A DNA stretch of 64,000 nt from Tropicimonas aquimaris (GTDB lineage: Bacteria; Pseudomonadota; Alphaproteobacteria; Rhodobacterales; Rhodobacteraceae). This document shows, piece by piece, positions 42,410-51,088 of this stretch; positions within the stretch are counted from its first letter, which is position 1, and each line of letters begins with the position of its first letter. Both the position numbers and the translations under genes were made by a program. The stretch is taken from contig NZ_JBHTJT010000005.1 in the NCBI RefSeq assembly GCF_042676185.1, forward strand, positions 1 to 64,000. Direction: 5' to 3'. The notes under the pieces are model-generated. The model had not been told where the DNA came from and did not search any database. It was given only the letters and a program-made list of their open reading frames with translations.

Positions 42410-43005
42410 GTGATCACCTGCTGTGGGCGCCGGGCCAGCGAGAAGCGTCGCCCTTCGGCAAAGGAGGAGTCGAGCACTCCGATTCTCACCGCCATATTGC
42501 CGTCGCCTTCGCGGTGCTGATCCAGGAGCACGAGCGCGCCGTAATCGTCTGCCATGGTTCGCAATACCCCGACCAGCACGAAGGCAAAGCCCGGGTGAAC
42601 GCCGCGCACATGCAGCGTGAAGTTCGCCTCGTCCTCGTCCGTAAGTTCGAGTTCCGGCAGTTCCAGGTCGGCAACCGCCAGCTTGGCGCGGTCCGGCAGA
42701 TCGTCGAGCGAGTGCAGGAAGTCGGCAAAGGTCTCCCCGCCAAAGCGCAACAGGCGGCGAATTGCCTCCGTATTCTCGTGACTCACAAGGTAGGTGCCCA
42801 CGTCCTCCAGAACCATCTCCTCCGGCTTGTCGAGTTGCAGCACGACCTCGCGAAGAAGCGCGTTCCCGAGAGCGTCGTCATAGACGAGCATGGCTTCGAA
42901 GCCTTCCGGTCCGATGCCCACCGCCTCCGCGATCGACAGCCACCGCTCGACACCATATGTGTCGCGCACGAAGCATTGGATGGAACGATTGATCAATCCG
43001 TGCAT
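42406..43005 (-). CDS. H-NOX-like domain protein with degenerate haem site
   Basis: The 199-residue protein is of H-NOX length and fold cues (MHGLINRSIQCFVRDTYG, LVYDDALGNALLREV, LLRFGGETFADFLHSLDDL). Two signatures of haem binding are altered: the proximal His position in the LDDLH-type motif is Pro104 (SLDDLPDR), and the YxSxR haem-propionate motif reads VRGVH at 133-137. It may not bind haem, or bind it through other residues. A good AAGGAGAGG site precedes the ATG. It overlaps a GGDEF partner with an H-NOX-associated domain, so it likely still controls cyclic di-GMP synthesis, whatever it senses. Confidence 0.85.
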   Translation of the reverse strand: MHGLINRSIQCFVRDTYGVERWLSIAEAVGIGPEGFEAMLVYDDALGNALLREVVLQLDKPEEMVLEDVGTYLVSHENTEAIRRLLRFGGETFADFLHSLDDLPDRAKLAVADLELPELELTDEDEANFTLHVRGVHPGFAFVLVGVLRTMADDYGALVLLDQHREGDGNMAVRIGVLDSSFAEGRRFSLARRPQQVIT

Positions 43006-43081
43006 AGCTTGGCCTCTCCTTGCGGGTAGACGCTAGGCTTCGACCCTTAAGAAACGGCAAACGCGAGCGGCAGGCGCCCGA

Positions 43082-44665
43082 TCAGAAATCCGTCGGTGCC
43101 CCACCCTCGGCCTTGCGGCGCAACACGAAGTCGGCCAGCTCGTCGGCAATCGCGGCCTCCATGGGCGGTGCCTCGAAGGAATTCACGATTTCTTTCCACA
43201 GGAGATGGGCGCGTTCGGAGACCCAGGCGCCACCCGTCAGCGACCATGCCTCGTAGTTGCGCCAGTCCGACAGGAAGGGCTGGTAGAACGCCGTGGTGTA
43301 GCGTGACTGGGTATGGTCAGCGCCGAAGAAATGCCCGTTGGGGCCGACGTCCGCGATCGCATCGACGGCAAGGTCCTCCGGCCCGGTCGCGGTCAGCGCC
43401 GGCTCGAAATACCGCTGGATCTGCTGGAGGATCTCGCAATCCATCACGAATTTCGCAGGGCTGGCGATCAGCCCGCCCTCCAGCCAGCCGGCCGCGTGAT
43501 AGACGATGTTCGTGCCCGACTGCACCGCCGACCAGAGCGCGTTCGAGGTTTCCCACATCGCCTGCCCGTCCGGCACGTTGGCCGCGCAGGAGCCGCTGGC
43601 GCGCAGCGGCAGGCCGTAGAACCGCGCCATCTGGCCGGTCATCTGGGTCGCCCGCATGTATTCGGGCGTGCCAAACGCAGGAGCGCCGGATTTCATGTCG
43701 ACGTTGGAGGTGAAGGTGCCGAGCACGCAGGGGCACCCGGGCTGCACCCACTGGAAGAGCGCGATGGCGGAGAGCGCCTCGGCGATCGATTGCGCCACTG
43801 CGCCGGCCATGGTGACAGGCGCCATTGCACCGGCCAGCGTGAAGGGCGTGACGATCACCGCCTGGCCGCGACGGATCAGCCGCAGGCAACCGTCGATCAT
43901 CGGGATGTCGTGCTTGAGCGGCGAGGTCGAATTGATGTTGGTGTACATGCGCGGCGTGGCGCGGAATTCCTCCTCGGTGAGTCCGCCGGCGATCCGCACC
44001 ATCTCGGCCACGTCGTCCACCCGCTCTGGGCCTAGCGCATAGGCGTGAACCACCTTGTCCGACAGCATCAGCTTGTCGTGCAGCACGTCGAGATGCCGCA
44101 CCGATGGGTGAATATCCACCGGCTCCACCGGGTAGCCGCCGGCGAAATGGATGCAATTGAAATACTGCGTCAGCTTCAGCAGGTCGCGGCACTGGACGCG
44201 CGTGCCCGGGGTTTTGCCAAGCTCGACGTCCCAGTAATTCGGCGGCGAGGAGACGTTGCCGAACAGGATCGTGCGGCCGCCGATGGTGATCTGCCGCTCC
44301 GGATTGCGCGGGGTGATGGTGAATTGGGCTGGTGCCCGGCCGACCATCTCCATCACCCAGTCACGGCCCATGCGCACGTTGGTCCCCTCGACCTTGCACC
44401 CGGCCTCGGCGAATAGCGCCAGCGATTCGGTGTTCAGAAACTCTATCCCGATCTCCTCGAGGATCCGCATCGCCGCGTCGTGAATTGCCGCGACGCCCTC
44501 TTCGCCCAGCGGTTCAGTGGGGCGATCAGTGTTCTCCGGCAGGCGCCAGGGCATCTGTTCGATCACCGCGGCCTTGGTCCGGCGCGCATTGCCCGCGCGG
44601 CCGCCGCCCCGGGCCCTGCGGCGGAGCGGGGCGGCATCGGAGGCTGGGGGTGTGGCGTCGGTCAT
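43082..44665 (-). CDS. Non-pyrrolysine MttB-family methyltransferase
   Basis: The 527-residue protein matches the trimethylamine methyltransferase (MttB) superfamily: MRILEEIGIEFLN near residue 66, GNVSSPPNYWD, the TNINSTSPLKHD segment and SGSCAANVPDGQAMWE. No in-frame amber codon is present; the region where archaeal MttB has pyrrolysine reads through ordinary codons, so it belongs to the non-Pyl group that demethylates other quaternary amines such as glycine betaine or carnitine-like compounds with a corrinoid protein. No corrinoid protein or activase gene is adjacent. It is in the same direction as the HAD phosphatase gene upstream. Confidence 0.88.
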   Translation of the reverse strand: MTDATPPASDAAPLRRRARGGGRAGNARRTKAAVIEQMPWRLPENTDRPTEPLGEEGVAAIHDAAMRILEEIGIEFLNTESLALFAEAGCKVEGTNVRMGRDWVMEMVGRAPAQFTITPRNPERQITIGGRTILFGNVSSPPNYWDVELGKTPGTRVQCRDLLKLTQYFNCIHFAGGYPVEPVDIHPSVRHLDVLHDKLMLSDKVVHAYALGPERVDDVAEMVRIAGGLTEEEFRATPRMYTNINSTSPLKHDIPMIDGCLRLIRRGQAVIVTPFTLAGAMAPVTMAGAVAQSIAEALSAIALFQWVQPGCPCVLGTFTSNVDMKSGAPAFGTPEYMRATQMTGQMARFYGLPLRASGSCAANVPDGQAMWETSNALWSAVQSGTNIVYHAAGWLEGGLIASPAKFVMDCEILQQIQRYFEPALTATGPEDLAVDAIADVGPNGHFFGADHTQSRYTTAFYQPFLSDWRNYEAWSLTGGAWVSERAHLLWKEIVNSFEAPPMEAAIADELADFVLRRKAEGGAPTDF

Positions 44666-44759
44666 GGCTGTGCTCCCGCTGGGTTCCGTCAGGATGGCAG
44701 GGAGATCGGATCGCCCGAGCGTCGGAATGCGACCGGAAATGTCGGAAAAGGCGCCCGCC

Positions 44760-45455
44760 TCAGGCCAGACCGAGCCAATCGGGCAGATGGCCGATGTCGG
44801 GCAGGACGACGTCGGCGTGCGGCGCCAGTTCGTCCTCCCGAGCCAGACCGGTGAGCACGGCGATGGTTGTCATCCCCGCTGAGCGACCGGCGTACAGGTC
44901 GTGGGTGCTGTCGCCGATCATGGCGATCTGCTTCGGCGCGAGCGCGACATGTTCGGCAAAGGCGAGGCACTGGCCCGGCGCTGGCTTGGCGCCGTGGCCG
45001 CTGTCGGCCCCGATCACGACCGCAAAAGCACCGAGAACACCAAGCCCATCCAGCTGGGCGCGCGCGGCCTCTTCGGCGTCGTTCGTCGCCACCCCGAGCG
45101 CCAGCCCGGCTCCGCCGAGCCGTGCCAGGAGCCCGGCTAGCGGTACCGCCTGCACCGGTTCCAGCGTCAGCGAGCGCTCGATGATCAACGCACGCAGCGC
45201 CAGGGCTTCCATCCGCGGCAATCCGGGCAGGAGAACCGCGACCGACTCGTCGATGGTCCCGGCGATGATCGGGCTGTGCGGCAGGAAGGCCGCCGCCTGA
45301 CGGTCGAGCCCCGCGCGATCCGCGAGGTCATCGGCCTTCGCCGCGTCGCCGCCCGCCAGCTCCAGCATCAGCGCCGCCGCCCAGCCGCCCCAACTGCGCT
45401 GGAAATCGAAGAGCGTGCCGTCCTTGTCGAAGAGCAGGCCGCGAATCTCTGTCAT
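44760..45455 (-). CDS. HAD-family phosphatase (Gph-like)
   Basis: The 231-residue protein has HAD motifs: motif I FDKDGTLFDF (Asp10, Asp12), a cap with VATNDAEEAA near motif II, and GDSTHDLYAGRSAG for motif IV. This is the phosphoglycolate phosphatase-like type with a helical cap. The start at 45455 has GAGGGAG upstream. It is adjacent to the MttB gene, but the relation is unclear; it could remove phosphate from phosphoglycolate or a metabolite of that pathway. Confidence 0.88.
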   Translation of the reverse strand: MTEIRGLLFDKDGTLFDFQRSWGGWAAALMLELAGGDAAKADDLADRAGLDRQAAAFLPHSPIIAGTIDESVAVLLPGLPRMEALALRALIIERSLTLEPVQAVPLAGLLARLGGAGLALGVATNDAEEAARAQLDGLGVLGAFAVVIGADSGHGAKPAPGQCLAFAEHVALAPKQIAMIGDSTHDLYAGRSAGMTTIAVLTGLAREDELAPHADVVLPDIGHLPDWLGLA

Positions 45456-45487
45456 GGGGGCTCCCTCGCTTGCCGTGCGCGGCCGGG

Positions 45488-45766
45488 TCAGGTCCAGTTC
45501 GGCAGCGCGCCGCCGGGCAGCGCCTGGCGCGCGATCATCGGCTGATCGAATCCGAGCCCTGCCGCCTCGCAGAATCCGGCGACCCAAGCGTCATCCATGG
45601 TCAGGAAATCCAGCACCGCGGCAAGGAATTCCGGCTCGCCGGCACGCGCCTTCACATCCTCCAGAGAGGCCCCCGTCGCGCCGAGAAACACCGGCAGCAG
45701 ATCCTCGTTGCCGGCCAGCCAGGCCAGCGCCTGCAGACCGATGGTTTCGGCGGTTTCCGTCTTCAT
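45488..45766 (-). CDS. DUF3572 family protein
   Basis: The 92-residue protein matches the small alphaproteobacterial DUF3572 family: LQALAWLAGNEDLLPVFLGATGASLEDVKARAGEPEFLAAVLDFLTMDDAWVAGFC. No catalytic motif is seen; the function is unknown. It has an AGGGG site and is divergent from the PleD-like gene, with which this family is often paired in alphaproteobacteria. Confidence 0.9.
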   Translation of the reverse strand: MKTETAETIGLQALAWLAGNEDLLPVFLGATGASLEDVKARAGEPEFLAAVLDFLTMDDAWVAGFCEAAGLGFDQPMIARQALPGGALPNWT

Positions 45767-45868
45767 GCACGCCCCTGTGAAATGCCGGGAAAGGTTTCCT
45801 TAACCAATCTCAACAAAGACTGACCTCGACAAGTGTTGGCGGGGGCCATCAAACAGGAGTGCGGCGCA

Positions 45869-47365
45869 ATGCCCGGGCGAATTCTGATCGTTGATGACGT
45901 CGCAACCAATCGCATGATCCTCAAGGCCATGCTGGCCGGCGCCTGCTACGAAGTGCTTCAGGCCGATGGCGGCGCCGAAGCGCTGGTGGTGGCGGAGCGG
46001 GATCGGCCGGACCTGATTCTCCTCGACATGTCGATGCCCGATATCGACGGGCTGTCGGTCTGCCGGAAGCTCAAGGCCACGCCCCGGACCGCCGATATCC
46101 CGGTGATCATCGTCACCGCGCATGACGACACGCCCTCCAAGCTGGCCGCGCTCGAGGCGGGTGCCGAGGAGTTCCTGTCCAAGCCGCATGACGAGATGGT
46201 TCTGCTGGCCCGGGTGCGCAGCCTGCTCCGCGCCCGCAGCATCGAGGCGGAGCTGGCGCTCCGGGACGGCACCAGCCAGGCGCTCGGCTTCGCCGAAGCG
46301 GGCAGCGAGTTCGTCCCCGCCGGGCGTGTCTGCCTCGTGGCCGACGCGAATGCGGAAGCCCTGAGCTGGAAGACCCGCATGAGCGAGCGCCTGCACGACA
46401 CGGTCGAGATGCGCAGCCGCGAGACAGCGCTGGCCGAGACCGGCCCGACACCCGACATCTTCGTCGTGAACGCGGATCTGGGCTCCGCCGGCGGCGGATT
46501 GCTGCTGCTGTCGGAGCTGCGCTCGCGCCCCGAGACCCGCCATTCGGGCATCATCGTCATCGTGCCCCCGGGAAACAGCGCCCATGCGGCCATGGCGCTG
46601 GATCTCGGCGCCTCCGACGTCGTGCGGGCCCCGATCGACATGGACGAGATGGAACTGCGACTGAAATCCATGATGGCCCGCAAGCGTCAGGCCGACCGGT
46701 TGCGCCGCAAGGTCCGGGACGGGCTGCAGATGGCAGTGACCGACCCGCTCACCGGTCTCTACAACCGCCGCTATGCGCTGCCGCATCTGGAGCGGGTGCG
46801 GGAACGTGCGCTCGAGACCGGGCGCAATTACGCGGTGATGATGATCGATCTTGATCTATTCAAGTCGGTCAACGACGCCCACGGCCACGGTGCGGGAGAC
46901 CGGGTCCTGAAGACCGTCGCCGAGCGATTGCAGACCAATTTGCGGACGGTCGACCTGGTGGCGAGGGTCGGCGGAGAGGAATTCGTCGTCGTCCTGCCCG
47001 AGATCAACCCGGAGGCGGCGCTGAATGCCGCCGAGCGACTGCGGATCGCGATCTCCAAGACGCCGGTCACGCTTCCCGCCGGCCCGGCCCGCCCAATGCC
47101 GGTAGACCTGACCCAGACCGTCTCGATCGGGCTGGTGATCGGCGGCGCGGCGCAGGGCGGACTGGACGACGACGCGGAACAGCTCCTCGAAACCGCCGAT
47201 TCCGCACTCTACCGGGCAAAGGCGAGCGGGCGGAACCGAGTTGTGCTCGCAAACGGCGTGCGGCGGCGCGGCGACCGGCCGAAGCCGGCTGTCGCTCCGA
47301 CGACCTATCCCACGCCCTCCGCGCCCTCCATGCCAGCGCAACGCCTGACGGTCGAGATCCGCTGA
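45869..47365 (+). CDS. pleD: PleD-like response regulator diguanylate cyclase
   Basis: The 498-residue product has two receiver domains (first with phospho-acceptor Asp53 in LILLDMSMP; second degenerate, about 150-270, VVNADLG) and a GGDEF-type cyclase with GGEEF at 368-372 and an I-site RTVD at 359-362, five residues before. This is the PleD architecture of Caulobacter and other alphaproteobacteria, where phosphorylation drives cyclase dimerisation. A C-terminal Pro-rich tail (about 475-498) is extra. The ATG at 45869 has AGGAG upstream; it is divergent from DUF3572. Confidence 0.92.
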   Translation: MPGRILIVDDVATNRMILKAMLAGACYEVLQADGGAEALVVAERDRPDLILLDMSMPDIDGLSVCRKLKATPRTADIPVIIVTAHDDTPSKLAALEAGAEEFLSKPHDEMVLLARVRSLLRARSIEAELALRDGTSQALGFAEAGSEFVPAGRVCLVADANAEALSWKTRMSERLHDTVEMRSRETALAETGPTPDIFVVNADLGSAGGGLLLLSELRSRPETRHSGIIVIVPPGNSAHAAMALDLGASDVVRAPIDMDEMELRLKSMMARKRQADRLRRKVRDGLQMAVTDPLTGLYNRRYALPHLERVRERALETGRNYAVMMIDLDLFKSVNDAHGHGAGDRVLKTVAERLQTNLRTVDLVARVGGEEFVVVLPEINPEAALNAAERLRIAISKTPVTLPAGPARPMPVDLTQTVSIGLVIGGAAQGGLDDDAEQLLETADSALYRAKASGRNRVVLANGVRRRGDRPKPAVAPTTYPTPSAPSMPAQRLTVEIR

Positions 47366-47455
47366 CAGGGACCAAGCCTCGATCAAGCGTCTGGATGGTG
47401 CCGGACAAGCTTTTTCGGATCAGGCGTTTTTTCAGGACTGGTGCGAAAGCACGGG

Positions 47456-48031
47456 TCACGGCCGCGGCTGACGTTCCCCATCATTATGGCGGCCATTGCC
47501 CATTGCAGAGGACGGCTTCGCCTTGTCGGAACGCTCTCCGAAACGCATCGTCCGTTCGAGCCGGTCGGCAAAGGCGTTGCGTTCCTCCGGCGACATCGCC
47601 GCGAGCCGCAGCGTCAGTTCTTCCTGCCCGATCATCCGACCGCGCGCGGCAATCTCTGCCTGGCGCTGGACCAGATGCAGGAACCGCTCCCGGTCGAAAG
47701 GTTCCTGACGCAGCAGCAAGATCGACTCACGCAGTGCGTCCCGCCATTCGGCCCGGCCGGCGGCGAGATCCTTATCGCGGTTGCGGCTGGCGTCGCGCAA
47801 CGCCTTGCGGTTCTCTTCGTCCAGCGCGAACAGGAACGGGCCGAGCCCAAGCTCGCGGGTGATCCTGTCCGGCCGCGCGTCTTCGACCTTGCGGACCTGT
47901 AAAACGGTGCCGAGCACCACCCCGGCCACGGCGAGGTTCAGGGCAAGCGAAACGAACAGCAGCACTCGCAGCCAGAGGCGGCTGCGCGGGGCGTTTTGCG
48001 GCGTGGCGGGCGTGGGCGAGTTCTCGGTCAT
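47456..48031 (-). CDS. Periplasmic Spy/CpxP-like (heavy-metal sensor) protein
   Basis: The 191-residue product has one N-terminal membrane anchor (about 20-42, LWLRVLLFVSLALNLAVAGVVLGTVL) and a helical periplasmic domain with charge-rich coiled-coil character and LTLRLAAMSPEERNAFADRLE, the L-T-x-x-Q/R pattern of the Spy/CpxP/CnrX superfamily. It sits downstream of an anti-sigma-like gene and an ECF sigma gene, so it may report envelope or metal stress to them. The start at 48031 is taken for the compact N-terminus; the ribosome site is weak. Confidence 0.75.
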   Translation of the reverse strand: MTENSPTPATPQNAPRSRLWLRVLLFVSLALNLAVAGVVLGTVLQVRKVEDARPDRITRELGLGPFLFALDEENRKALRDASRNRDKDLAAGRAEWRDALRESILLLRQEPFDRERFLHLVQRQAEIAARGRMIGQEELTLRLAAMSPEERNAFADRLERTMRFGERSDKAKPSSAMGNGRHNDGERQPRP

Positions 48032-48050
48032 CTCGGGTCGATCTCGGGCG

Positions 48051-48470
48051 TCAGCTGTCGGATAGCAGGAACGCGTAGTCCGGCAGGGACGACGCCATCG
48101 AAAGGCTGTCATCCGCCGTCAGCGCGTAGCTGTCACCGACAAAGGTCTCGGAAAGCGTGTCGAACGCGGCGGGCGGGTTGTAGCCGATCCAGATACCGGC
48201 CGCGGTTGCGGTGACCAGACCGGCTATCGCTGGCCAACCTCCCACCCCCTGGAACAGCCCGGCCAGCAGACCGCGGCGCGGAGTGTCCGGCACGGCAACC
48301 GCGCCCGGTATGGTTTCGGAAGCGGTCGCCGCATCCTGTTCGGCATAAGCATCCGCCAGCACGCGCGACAGCAGGGCTGGCGACGGTTTGCCGCCGATTT
48401 CTCTGGCCGACTGGAAAAACGCTTCCAACTCGGCATCGAGTTCGCGGGACTTGTCCTGTTCAGTCGTCAT
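48051..48470 (-). CDS. Putative anti-sigma factor, membrane-anchored
   Basis: The 139-residue product has a soluble helical N-terminal part (MTTEQDKSRELDAELEAFFQSAREIGGKPSPALLSRVLADAYAEQ), one membrane helix (about 82-98, GVGGWPAIAGLVTATAAGIWIGY) and a short periplasmic tail. It overlaps the ECF sigma gene by 11 bases, the usual arrangement of sigma/anti-sigma pairs. No zinc-binding HxxxCxxC motif is present. The anti-sigma role is inferred from position and topology. Confidence 0.7.
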   Translation of the reverse strand: MTTEQDKSRELDAELEAFFQSAREIGGKPSPALLSRVLADAYAEQDAATASETIPGAVAVPDTPRRGLLAGLFQGVGGWPAIAGLVTATAAGIWIGYNPPAAFDTLSETFVGDSYALTADDSLSMASSLPDYAFLLSDS

Positions 48471-49059
48471 CGCTCAACCCCAGTTCTGCGCGGCGGCCGG
48501 ACAGTCGGGCGGCCAATGCGCGTTTGCCCCGTGCGGTGAGGCTCTCCACCGCTTCTACGCCGATGTCCATTACGGCGGCGATCTCGGGGTTCGACAACCC
48601 CTCCAGATGCCGGAGCACGACGGCCTGTCGCTGTCGCTCGGGCAATTCCTCCAATGCGACCTGCAGCGCGTTGGCCCGTTCGGCCTGCCGCAACCGGTCG
48701 TCCGCCCCCGGTGTCTCGTCCGGCGGCTCCACCCCGTCGCCAAAGGCCTCGTCCAGCCCGGTGCTCCGGCGCCGCCGCAGACGGTCGGTGCACAGGTTCA
48801 TGGCGACCCGGTAGAGCCAGGTGGAAACCTGCGCCTCGCCCGCGCGCCAGTCCGGCGCGATCTTCCACAGCCGCAACATGGCCTCCTGGGCCACGTCCTC
48901 GGCCTCCGCCATCTCGCCCAGTATGCGCTGCGCCAGCGACAGCACGCGCGGCGTCAGCCGCACCGTCAGGGCGCGGGCCGCTGCGCGGTCGCCATCGGCG
49001 TAGCGTATCAGAAGGGCTTCGTCCGAGGTTTCGGACTCGGCGTCGTAGGGCATGGTCAT
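48460..49059 (-). CDS. ECF sigma factor (RpoE-like)
   Basis: The 199-residue protein has sigma region 2 (LIRYADGDRAAARALTVRLTPRVLSLAQRILGEMAEAEDVAQEAMLRLWKIAPDW) and region 4 with an HTH (LPERQRQAVVLRHLEGLSNPEIAAVMDIGVEAVESLTARGKRALAARLSG). It is of the RpoE/ECF class. The pair with the downstream membrane anti-sigma-like gene and a Spy-like gene suggests an envelope or metal stress regulon. No autoregulatory promoter is obvious in the gap to the EF-hand gene. Confidence 0.92.
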   Translation of the reverse strand: MTMPYDAESETSDEALLIRYADGDRAAARALTVRLTPRVLSLAQRILGEMAEAEDVAQEAMLRLWKIAPDWRAGEAQVSTWLYRVAMNLCTDRLRRRRSTGLDEAFGDGVEPPDETPGADDRLRQAERANALQVALEELPERQRQAVVLRHLEGLSNPEIAAVMDIGVEAVESLTARGKRALAARLSGRRAELGLSDDD

Positions 49060-49163
49060 CGCATCCGTGGCCTAGCCTTGTTCCCGCCTCGGGCGCAATG
49101 GCCCCGGCGATCTGGCATGCACGGCCTCGCGCCGTGCATGCCGGTCTTGCGGCCGAACCGGCC

Positions 49164-49733
49164 TCAGTTGCGCCAGAACGGCATGCGGTCATTGTTCCGG
49201 CCGTCCCAGCCGCCCTTGCCGCCGCGGCCCTTCTGATCGCGGTCGGAGCGGGCGTGGCGCTCCTCCATCCGCTCGGCAGCGGCGGCGAATTCCTCCTCGG
49301 AGACCGCGCCGTCCTTGTCGGTGTCGGCCATCGCGATGAAACGCTCGCCCGGGCTTGCCTTGCGGCCTTGGCCCATGCTGTCGAGCATTTCCTGCTCGCT
49401 GACCGCGCCGTCCTTGTCCGCGTCGAAGCGGGAGATCATGCGCTCTGCGCGCTCGGCATCCCGGTTTTCCCGCTGCTGCGTGATGGCGGCGGCCAGCTCT
49501 TCCTTGCTCATCTTGCCATCCCCATCGGTATCGGCGGCCTTAAAGCGTTCCGCGGCCATGATCGCCGGGAGGGCCTGCATTTCGGCCGCTGTCAGCTTGC
49601 CATCGCCATCGGTGTCGATCTGCGCGAAGCTCGGACGCTCCAGCGATCCCTGCGCGCCGCCAAAGGCATTGGCGCCCGTGGTGACCATCAGGCCGGTGAC
49701 GATTGCGGTGGTGAGAAGTGCGATGCGTGTCAT
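49164..49733 (-). CDS. Exported EF-hand calcium-binding protein
   Basis: The 189-residue protein has a signal peptide (cleavage near ANA, residue 23) and four EF-hand loops: DTDGDGKLTAAE (40-51), DTDGDGKMSKEE (68-79), DADKDGAVSEQE (104-115) and DTDKDGAVSEEE (137-148). All have the canonical acidic ligands at loop positions 1, 3, 5, 9 and 12, so calcium binding is very likely. The C-terminal tail is rich in Gly, Arg and Asp. A weak AGGAA site precedes the start. It stands upstream of the sigma/anti-sigma pair in the same direction, possibly part of the same regulon. Confidence 0.92.
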   Translation of the reverse strand: MTRIALLTTAIVTGLMVTTGANAFGGAQGSLERPSFAQIDTDGDGKLTAAEMQALPAIMAAERFKAADTDGDGKMSKEELAAAITQQRENRDAERAERMISRFDADKDGAVSEQEMLDSMGQGRKASPGERFIAMADTDKDGAVSEEEFAAAAERMEERHARSDRDQKGRGGKGGWDGRNNDRMPFWRN

Positions 49734-49975
49734 TTCCTGTATCCTGTCTCTGACTTGCGTCTTCTTGAAACGCGACCTGTCTTCGCCGCGTCATGCATCT
49801 TTCACGCCGCCCTCCGGGTTTTCCGTCGCCGCCCGTACATTTTTTTATCTCCCCCCGATTTCGCGACATCCCGACGCACTGACAATCCGCGGCCTCGCAT
49901 CCTCTGGCGAAACTGCCATTGTAGCGCCCGCGAACGGAATTCGGCCGCCTCCGGGCGGCATTGGAGCTTCAGGAA

Positions 49976-50398
49976 ATGCAAACACCCGACCAGCGAGGCG
50001 CCGTATCGGGCGCCTCGGACGAACGGCCATTGAAGCCGGCACTCAAACACGGCTGGCGCCGGCGCTGCCCGAATTGCGGCAGCGGCCCCTTGCTCTCAGG
50101 CTATCTTAAGGTGGCCGACCACTGCCCCGTATGCGGACAGGAATTCAGCCATCAGCGCGCCGACGACGGCCCCGCCTACGTGACCATCCTGATCGTCGGC
50201 CACCTGATGGCGCCGCTGATCCACGTCCTTTACGCCCAACTCCGGCTCGAGCCGCTGGTGATGGCCTCGATCCTGACGGTGATCTGCGTGGCCCTGTGCC
50301 TGTATCTCCTGCCTCGTATCAAGGGGGCCTTCATCGGCCTGCAATGGGCGCGGCGGATGCACGGGTTCGGCGGGCCGAACGGCTCAGTCGAGAGCTGA
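49976..50398 (+). CDS. DUF983 zinc-ribbon membrane protein
   Basis: The 140-residue product has an N-terminal zinc ribbon (CPNCGSG...CPVCG, about residues 31-54) and two C-terminal hydrophobic helices (about 74-115). This is the DUF983 family, common in alphaproteobacteria and of unknown function. An AGGAA site lies just before the ATG at 49976. It is followed seven bases on by a Nudix gene in the same direction. Confidence 0.85.
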   Translation: MQTPDQRGAVSGASDERPLKPALKHGWRRRCPNCGSGPLLSGYLKVADHCPVCGQEFSHQRADDGPAYVTILIVGHLMAPLIHVLYAQLRLEPLVMASILTVICVALCLYLLPRIKGAFIGLQWARRMHGFGGPNGSVES

Positions 50399-50404
50399 CG
50401 GCCC

Positions 50405-51076
50405 ATGGTCGACAAGAGCGCATTGCGGGACGCCGCGACCGTGATCCTCTGGCGCGAGGGCGCTGGCGGCCCGGAAGTGCTCATGGGCCAGCGCGGCTCC
50501 TCCGCCGCCTTCATGCCGGACAAGTTCGTCTTTCCCGGCGGCGCGATCGATGCCGGCGACGCGGCGGTCACGCTGGCGGCACAGCCGGGCGCGACCTGCC
50601 TGCGGCGGCTGGCGATCAACACCGACGCCCGGCTGATCCCGGCGCTGCTCGCCGGCGCGGTGCGCGAGGTCTGGGAAGAGACCGGCCTGATCCTCGGCCG
50701 CCCCGGCCACTGGACCCCTCCGGATGCCGATTGGGAGAGCTTCGCGGCCACCGGCCACGCGCCCTCGGCCGAGGGCTTCTCCTTCGTCTTCCGCGCGATC
50801 ACCCCGCCCGGCCGCCCCCGCCGCTTCGACGCCCGCTTCTTCCTCGTCCCCGCGACCGCCGTAAGGGGCGACCCGGAGGATTTTACCCACGCCTGCGACG
50901 AGCTCCGTCACCTGCAATGGATCCCGCTGGGAGAGGTGCGCAGCTTCGACCTGCCCTTCATCACCGAGGTCGTGCTGGCCGAACTGGCGCCGCTGATCGG
51001 GCGTGGCGGCGTCCCGGAGAGCGTGCCGATGGTGCGCAACGACGACATCGTCTCCGGCATCACACGGCTGCGCTGA
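50405..51076 (+). CDS. Nudix hydrolase
   Basis: The 223-residue protein has the Nudix core with FPGG at 43-46 and the REVWEETG helix at 87-94; the interval between the two is longer than in simple MutT-type enzymes, as in the NUDT19/coenzyme A pyrophosphatase-like group. The substrate is unknown; hydrolysis of a nucleoside-diphosphate linkage is expected. It overlaps no gene but is close to DUF983, suggesting co-transcription. Confidence 0.88.
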   Translation: MVDKSALRDAATVILWREGAGGPEVLMGQRGSSAAFMPDKFVFPGGAIDAGDAAVTLAAQPGATCLRRLAINTDARLIPALLAGAVREVWEETGLILGRPGHWTPPDADWESFAATGHAPSAEGFSFVFRAITPPGRPRRFDARFFLVPATAVRGDPEDFTHACDELRHLQWIPLGEVRSFDLPFITEVVLAELAPLIGRGGVPESVPMVRNDDIVSGITRLR

Positions 51077-51088
51077 CCTGATCCGCCG

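Noticed and set aside
43082..44665. Pyrrolysine-type MttB
   Set aside because: There is no in-frame amber codon; the frame is continuous for 527 residues, so it is the non-pyrrolysine branch.
46035..46700. Minus-strand frames inside the PleD-like gene and similar long frames opposite other genes
   Set aside because: High GC at third positions creates long open frames opposite real genes; none has a ribosome site or domain.
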